From Massilia varians (GTDB taxonomy: Bacteria > Pseudomonadota > Gammaproteobacteria > Burkholderiales > Burkholderiaceae_D), in the NCBI RefSeq assembly GCF_027923905.1, contig NZ_AP026966.1, forward strand, positions 2,357,001-2,421,000: a DNA stretch of 64,000 bases. The letters are read 5' to 3'. The position numbers and the translations under genes are program-made. Shown here one piece after another: positions 59,099 through 64,000 of the stretch. Position 1 is the first letter of the stretch. Every line of letters starts with the position of its first letter. The notes beneath the pieces were generated by a model, which saw only the letters and a list, made by a program, of their open reading frames with translations, had not been told where the DNA came from and did no database searches.

Positions 59099-61375
59099 AT
59101 GAGTAATCCTGCCGACGCCCACCAGCTGACCCACATCTCGCACAGCCCGCCCGTGCTGTCGGTGCCCTTCGACCCGCGGCCACCCGAGCCGCTGCCGGAG
59201 GAGTCCACCGTTGACTTGAAGGGCTATTTCAACACGCTGTACGACAGCCGCTGGCTGATCGGCAGCATCACGGCCTTCATCACCGTGATGGCCGTGTTGT
59301 ACGCGCTCGTCGCCAAGCCGGTGTACGAAGCCAACCTCATGATCCACGTCGAAGAGGAAAGCCCGAACGCGTCCAAGAACATCCTGAGCGAGGCCTCGTC
59401 CCTGTTCGAGACCAAGAAGGCGGCCATCGCCGAGATGGAGCTGCTGCGTTCGCGCATGGTGGTGTCGCGTGCGGTGGACAACCTCCAGCTCTACATCGAA
59501 GTGCAGCCGAAATACTTCCCGGTGGCCGGTTTCTGGTTCGCCAACCAGAACGCCGGCAACCTGTCCACCCCCGGCCTGTTCGGCTACGGCGGCTATGTGT
59601 GGGGCGGCGAGAAAGCCGATGTCTCCGTGTTCGAGGTGCCCGATTCCTGGCTCAACCGCGAGTTCGTGCTGACGGCGCGCGCCGGCAACCGCTACCGCTT
59701 CTCCGGCGGCGGGCAGCGCCTGGCCTTCGACGGCACGGTGGGCCAGCGCTACCGGGTGCCGCTGCCGGATGGCATGCTCGAGATCAAGGTGGACAGCCTG
59801 TTCGCGAATCCGGGCGCGCGCTTCCGTATCAAGCGCAAGTCGCGCCTGAGCACGATCCAGGCGATCCAGCGTTCGATGGTGATCACCGAACAGGGCAAGC
59901 AGTCGGGCGTGATCGAAGTCAAGCTGCAGGGCGAGAACTCGGCCAGCATCAACAGCCTGCTGAGCGAGATCGGGCGTGAATACATGCGCCAGAACCTGGC
60001 GCGCAAGACCGAGGAAGCCGAGAAGTCGCTCGCCTTCCTCAACCAGCAGCTGCCCATCCTCAAGCGCCAGCTGGAACAGTCCGAAGACCGCTACAACCAG
60101 TTCCGCAATGCCCACGGCACGGTCGACCTGCGCGAGGAAGCCCGCATGAGCCTGGCGCAGGCCGCGGCGGCGCGCACCCGGCGCATGGAACTCATCCAGA
60201 AGAAGACCGAGCTGCTGGCGCGCTTTACCGAAGACCATCCGGTGGTGGTGGCGATCAACCGCCAGCGCAAGGAAGTCGACGCGGAGATCGACGCCATCGC
60301 CAGCCGGATCCGGACGCTGCCCGTGATGGAACAGGACGAAGCGCGCCTGACGCGCGACATCAAGGTGAACACCGACCTGTACACGGCCCTGTCGAACACG
60401 GCGCAGCAGCTGCGCCTGATCTCCGTCGGCCGGGTCAGCAACGTACGCCTGGTCGATGCCCCGATCGCGCCGGAAAAGCCGATCAAGCCGAACCGGCCCC
60501 TGATCGTGGCGATGGCGGTCGTGACCGGCCTGTTCCTCGGCACCCTGATCGCCTTCACCCGTAAGGCGATGCGGGGCGGAATCGACGATCCGCAGAAGAT
60601 CGAACGGATGCTGCGAGCGCGCGTGGTATACGCCTCGATTCCGCACAGCGTCAACCAGGAAAAGCTGATGCGCAAATCCAAGCCGGACGGCGTGCTGCCG
60701 CTGCTGGCCCAGATCCTGCCAGAAGACCCGGCAGTCGAGAGCCTGCGCAGCTTCCGCGCGGCGCTGCAGTTCTCCATGCCGCACTTCAAGAACAACGTGG
60801 TCATGATGGCGGGCCCCACGCGCGACCTCGGCAAGTCCTTCATCGCCGCGAACTTCGCGGCGGTGATGGCGGCCAGCGGCAAGCGCGTGCTGCTGGTCGA
60901 CGCCGACATGCGCAACGGGCACCTGCACCGCTACTTCGGCGTCGACCGCCGCAGGGGGCTGTCACGGGCCATCGCCGGCGGCGCCACCGTGGACGAGGTC
61001 ATCCACCGCGGCGTGCTGGAACGGCTCGATTTCATCCCCACCGGCGAATTGCCGACCAACCGGGCCGAATTCCTCCTGCACCTGAATTTCGGCACCTTGC
61101 TCGAGACGGTGAGCCCGCAGTACGACCTGGTGCTGATCGACGCGCCGCCCCTGCTGGCGGTGGCCGACGCCCTGATCATCGGCGCCCACGCGGGGGCCGT
61201 GTTCCTGGTGACCCGCTCCGCCGTGACCACCGAAGGCCAGATCAACGAATCGATCAAGCGCCTGAACCACGCGGGGATCTCGTCGCGCGGCGTGCTGTTC
61301 AACGACATGGCGCTCCGGCTGGGCGACTACAGCTCCCAGTATGGCAACGGGCCGCAGCTCGCCTACGTAGCCTGA
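59099..61375 (+). CDS. Wzc-like chain-length regulator and BY-type tyrosine kinase
   Basis: An inner-membrane co-polymerase of 758 residues. A Wzz domain lies between two membrane helices (about 55-75 and 460-480) with a long periplasmic coiled coil, and a C-terminal BY-kinase follows. Its P-loop is GPTRDLGKS (from residue 572), Walker A-prime is LLVDADMRNG, and Walker B is VLIDAPP. The C-terminal Tyr cluster is short, with only three Tyr in the last 15 residues. The P-loop lacks the usual GxGK glycine pattern (DLGKS). It pairs with the Wza-like protein. Confidence 0.92.
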   Translation: MSNPADAHQLTHISHSPPVLSVPFDPRPPEPLPEESTVDLKGYFNTLYDSRWLIGSITAFITVMAVLYALVAKPVYEANLMIHVEEESPNASKNILSEASSLFETKKAAIAEMELLRSRMVVSRAVDNLQLYIEVQPKYFPVAGFWFANQNAGNLSTPGLFGYGGYVWGGEKADVSVFEVPDSWLNREFVLTARAGNRYRFSGGGQRLAFDGTVGQRYRVPLPDGMLEIKVDSLFANPGARFRIKRKSRLSTIQAIQRSMVITEQGKQSGVIEVKLQGENSASINSLLSEIGREYMRQNLARKTEEAEKSLAFLNQQLPILKRQLEQSEDRYNQFRNAHGTVDLREEARMSLAQAAAARTRRMELIQKKTELLARFTEDHPVVVAINRQRKEVDAEIDAIASRIRTLPVMEQDEARLTRDIKVNTDLYTALSNTAQQLRLISVGRVSNVRLVDAPIAPEKPIKPNRPLIVAMAVVTGLFLGTLIAFTRKAMRGGIDDPQKIERMLRARVVYASIPHSVNQEKLMRKSKPDGVLPLLAQILPEDPAVESLRSFRAALQFSMPHFKNNVVMMAGPTRDLGKSFIAANFAAVMAASGKRVLLVDADMRNGHLHRYFGVDRRRGLSRAIAGGATVDEVIHRGVLERLDFIPTGELPTNRAEFLLHLNFGTLLETVSPQYDLVLIDAPPLLAVADALIIGAHAGAVFLVTRSAVTTEGQINESIKRLNHAGISSRGVLFNDMALRLGDYSSQYGNGPQLAYVA

Positions 61376-61983
61376 GCGGCGGCTTTGCCTGGCTATCCGG
61401 ATCGATGCGTGGAAGGCGCCATCGGCATGCTCTATTGCTCATGCCGGCGCCCGCGCGTCTTGTAGCGCGGCGCGATGCAAGCATGTCCTTGCGAGCCATC
61501 TCTTGCCTGAGCTTAGTCGCGTCCAATAATCTGTGCATGCTCAGGAGTGCACGCGCCCGGCATGGCGTGATGGACGGCCGGCAAGCCAGCCCGTTCTTCA
61601 AGCGATAGCGGGAACACGCCGGTGCCCGCGCGCGCTTCCCAGGCTGGGAGGCCAAGCCTCGATTCGCTCGGCCCGAGGCTGGCGCAGCCTTGGTGGCGCG
61701 AGAATCCGAAGAGGCGGTCAGTCCATGCATTGGTAGCGCCGGCTTGCCGGCAATGGCGCAGGGCGATCGACCAGTGCGCATTGCGGCGGTCCAGCCGGGG
61801 CATCGACTCGTCGCATCGACAGCGGCGACGACCGATGCACGTGGTCCTGGCGCAGGAAGTTGTTGGAGGGGCCGGCAGTGACGGGCAAACCTGATGTGCC
61901 TGTCGCTGCCGGATCCGGGACTGCGGAGATGAAGTAGCGCGCCGCTGGCCGCTGGTGGCGGCGCAGCTTGTCCTCGACGCGCT
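61376..61983. other. 608-nt gap in the polysaccharide locus, no gene recognised
   Basis: Several small frames exist on both strands but none has a ribosome site, a domain or convincing codon use. A stem with a 2-nt bulge (61415-61429 with 61440-61451, GGCGCC and CATGCC cores) follows the Wzc-like gene and may end its transcript. The rest might be the remains of a lost gene or a non-coding leader. Confidence 0.45.
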
Positions 61984-63183
61984 TCAATCGGGCGACAAGG
62001 CGACCCGCACCGGTTTCACGCGCGGGCTCAAGAGCAGGTTCTTCAGGGCATTCCGGATGCGGACCGTATGCCGTTCGAACAGCAGGTAGAACAGATACGC
62101 GGCCAGCACCAGGGCGCCGAGGAGGATGCCATACCAAAGGAAATCGGTGGCGGCGTTCGGATCGAGCTGACCGCGGCCGAGGAGCTGCTGTCCGAGGTGG
62201 CGCATCAGGTAGATGACCGGCACATGGACCACATAGAGCGAGAACGAGAACTCCGAGAAGAACACGGCAATCCGGTTGGCCCGGACGTAGGCCGGCGCTG
62301 CCTTGTCGAGCGGCCGTTGGAACGAGGCCAGCAGCAGCAGGAAGGGAATGCTGCAGACGAGGTCCTGCACAAAGGAGGCCGGCACCAGGTCATCGTTATT
62401 GCCGCGCATCCGGTAATAGACGAACAGCGCCAGCGTCAACACCAGCAGCAGCGCCTGGAAGGCCTTGCCGCAGTCGATGCGGATGCGCGAGAAGGCGGCG
62501 CCGAGCAGCCAGACGGCGAAGTACAGCGAGATCATGTCGCGCAGCGTCGCCAGCAGCAGGATCAGGGCGGCGGCCACGGCGGCGCGGCGCAGGACGCCGC
62601 CGGCAATGACGAGCAGCAGCAGGGGGAACTGGATGTAGTACCAGGTCTCGTGCGCCAGGCTCCACAGCGGATAGTTGCCGCCGAACTCAGGCACGGTGAC
62701 GGTCTGCAGGCCGAGCAGGTTGCCGGCGAACGCTGCCGCCGAGAAGTCGTTGGCCGGGTTGACGTCGATCGGCCCGGGGGCGGCCGAACCGATGGCCAGG
62801 CCGATGCCCAGGCTCAGCAGCAGGGTCGGGAGCAGGACGGTCCAGAGCCGCGTCACACGGTCGATCGCATAGTGGGCGAGCGCCTGCGGCTTGCCGAAGC
62901 GGTTCATCAGGCTGCCGCCAACCAGCCAGCCGCTGATGAGGAAGAACACGACCACGGCCTGGTGGGCGAAACCGGTAATGAAGGCCAGGCCCATGTAGGC
63001 AAGCGACGGGTCTTCCAGCGTGCGCAGGCCCGGATACATTTCGGCGCGCAGGTGCGCAGCCGCGACCTGCAGGGCCGCCAGGCCGCGCAAGGCGGAAATC
63101 AAGAGCGACTGCGCCGCGTTCTCGCCCAGGGGCGCCCGTGCTTGCCAATGCATCGAGGGGAAGGAAACCATGTGTCTCTCCAT
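61984..63183 (-). CDS. Acyltransferase family 3 membrane protein (OafA-like)
   Basis: A 399-residue membrane protein with about ten helices. The family start LRGLAALQVAAAHLRAEMYP carries the conserved Arg-Gly and His, and FFLISGWLVGGSLMNR and PLWSLAHETWYYIQFPLLLL match the AT3 core. Such proteins add acetyl or other acyl groups to polysaccharides. The position in the polysaccharide locus supports that role. The start is ATG 63183 or ATG 63171. Confidence 0.88.
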   Translation of the reverse strand: MERHMVSFPSMHWQARAPLGENAAQSLLISALRGLAALQVAAAHLRAEMYPGLRTLEDPSLAYMGLAFITGFAHQAVVVFFLISGWLVGGSLMNRFGKPQALAHYAIDRVTRLWTVLLPTLLLSLGIGLAIGSAAPGPIDVNPANDFSAAAFAGNLLGLQTVTVPEFGGNYPLWSLAHETWYYIQFPLLLLVIAGGVLRRAAVAAALILLLATLRDMISLYFAVWLLGAAFSRIRIDCGKAFQALLLVLTLALFVYYRMRGNNDDLVPASFVQDLVCSIPFLLLLASFQRPLDKAAPAYVRANRIAVFFSEFSFSLYVVHVPVIYLMRHLGQQLLGRGQLDPNAATDFLWYGILLGALVLAAYLFYLLFERHTVRIRNALKNLLLSPRVKPVRVALSPD

Positions 63184-63196
63184 TGGTAGAAAATTG

Positions 63197-63790
63197 CTAG
63201 CCGCAGGTGTCCCAGGAGTAGGGCTGCGCCTTGCCGGACAGCGCCAGCGCGACCTTGATCATCCAGTAACCGACATGCGCCGATTGCATCAGCGAGGCCG
63301 CCGCGAAGAACAGCAGCACCGCACACCAGGCTGGCGCCGGGCCCGGTACGACGCCCTTGGGCTCGGCCTGGTAGACGGTGCCCAGGCTGGCGCAGGCACC
63401 GAGCAGCCAGCCGGCGGCGGCCTCCGCGACCGCATGTTCATCGTGCCGAACCAGCGCCACGGCCATCACCAGCCCCAGTGCCAGCCCGGCGCCGGCCGCG
63501 GCCAGTCCGGCGCGGCGCCCGGCCGGACGGCACAGCAGGTAGCCGAGCACCGGGTACACCGCCGTCACGCCCGCCGCGTGGCCGCTGAACGCCTTGAAGT
63601 CGAGCATCGCAATGTCGATGCCCCAGCCCATATAGGCGATCTTGCTGCCGCCGACGAGCGCGATGGTGGCGCCGTACAGGAGCGTCCAGGCGGCCGCGGC
63701 GCGCCAGGCGCGGGCGGCCAGCATCCAGGCGCCGGCCGCGATGGCCAGCGGCAGGGTCAGTTCGATATCGCCGAGGTGCAGCAGCTGCAT
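63197..63790 (-). CDS. PAP2-superfamily membrane phosphatase-like protein
   Basis: A 197-residue protein with about six hydrophobic segments. The motifs FKAFSGHAAG (SGH, second motif) and RHDEHAVAEAAAGWLLG (third motif) match the PAP2/vanadium-haloperoxidase fold. The first motif is weak. These enzymes remove phosphate from lipid phosphates such as undecaprenyl pyrophosphate, which fits recycling of the carrier in polysaccharide export. It is 13 nt upstream of the acyltransferase gene on the same strand. Confidence 0.78.
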   Translation of the reverse strand: MQLLHLGDIELTLPLAIAAGAWMLAARAWRAAAAWTLLYGATIALVGGSKIAYMGWGIDIAMLDFKAFSGHAAGVTAVYPVLGYLLCRPAGRRAGLAAAGAGLALGLVMAVALVRHDEHAVAEAAAGWLLGACASLGTVYQAEPKGVVPGPAPAWCAVLLFFAAASLMQSAHVGYWMIKVALALSGKAQPYSWDTCG

Positions 63791-63804
63791 CGCAGATCCA
63801 CCGT

Positions 63805-64000
63805 TCAGCGCACGATGGCGGCCAGCGTGTGCGCCAGGATGCGCACATCGCCCCAGAACGTGCGTTCCCTGACGTAGCGCACGTAATAGTCGAGCTTGAC
63901 CGGCAACACGGCGTCGACGTAGGCGCGCTCGGGATCGGCGGCTTGCGCCAGGATCGCGTTCTCGTCCTTGTAGCGGATGGCGGCCCAGTCGGTAATGCCG
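63805..64000 (-). CDS. Bacterial sugar transferase, C-terminal end (cut by window edge)
   Basis: Only the last 65 codons are in the window. They read GITDWAAIRYKDENAILAQ, then ADPERAYVDAVLPVKLDYY and ERTFWGDVRILAHTLAAIVR before TGA. This is the typical end of undecaprenyl-phosphate sugar-1-phosphate transferases that start exopolysaccharide repeat units. It ends 14 nt before the PAP2-like start, so the three minus-strand genes form one operon. The catalytic part lies beyond the window. Confidence 0.8.
   Translation of the reverse strand, partial: GITDWAAIRYKDENAILAQAADPERAYVDAVLPVKLDYYVRYVRERTFWGDVRILAHTLAAIVR

Noticed and set aside
61405..61894. Small frames after the Wzc-like gene
   Set aside because: No ribosome sites, no domains, several overlapping alternatives; not supported as genes.

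Overview
The window looks like a chromosomal segment of a high-GC betaproteobacterium of the Oxalobacteraceae, most likely Massilia/Telluria or a close relative. This is inferred from the gene order (carA-carB-greA-DUF4149-yhbY-rlmE-ftsH-folP-glmM; tsaB-rimI-UDG-DUF1853-lplT-alr-radA; pstSCAB-phoUBR) and from protein similarity recalled from memory, not from a search. Genes are dense, many starts overlap the previous stop (ATGA, GTGA, TTGA), and several genes start with GTG or TTG.

Layout. 1-3200: a membrane GGDEF diguanylate cyclase, a short Ppx/GppA phosphatase, a Lys/Ala-rich histone-like protein and a small HTH protein. 3373-13066: a selenium/sulfur-histidine locus. It holds a five-gene ABC importer whose binding protein resembles the putative selenate-binding family, divergent egtD-egtB-yihY, and then selD (senC-like) and a SenB-like glycosyltransferase on the other strand. 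13264-18315: an RhlE-type helicase, an MltD-type transglycosylase and small DUF proteins. 18495-24371: a large PAS/GGDEF/EAL protein, an orphan Tat-exported molybdenum hydroxylase subunit and a thioredoxin. 24462-31898: tRNA modification (tsaB, rimI), a UDG-family protein, DUF1853, lplT, alr, radA and a PilZ protein. 32340-38957: the PHO-box-driven pst-pho regulon. 39090-41441: a frameshifted outer-membrane-type gene, a patatin lipoprotein and a GlcG/HbpS-like protein. 41947-53319: the carAB-greA-yhbY-rlmE-ftsH-folP-glmM housekeeping block, ending in tRNA-Pro and tRNA-Arg. 53349-54776: a DUF5710 gene split by an IS481 element. 54880-64000: an MBL-fold protein, a TonB/TolA-like protein and the start of an exopolysaccharide locus (Wza-like, Wzc-like, acyltransferase, PAP2-like, and a sugar transferase cut by the window edge).

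The most interesting region is 3.4-13.1 kb. It places nearly every gene of a selenoneine/ergothioneine route side by side: selenium oxyanion uptake (inferred), SelD to make selenophosphate, a SenB-like selenosugar synthase translated 1 nt upstream of selD, EgtD to make hercynine, and an EgtB/SenA-type oxidative C-S/C-Se bond-forming enzyme. The selenoneine pathway (SenA/SenB/SenC) is known in the literature. This arrangement, with a dedicated five-gene importer and egtD, deserves a closer look. Other points of note are two families of paired palindromic (REPIN-like) elements, one of them nested inside a second palindrome; a clean IS481 insertion whose removal restores an ORF; a one-base frameshift in an outer-membrane-type gene; and two small membrane-protein genes that automated ORF calling could miss.
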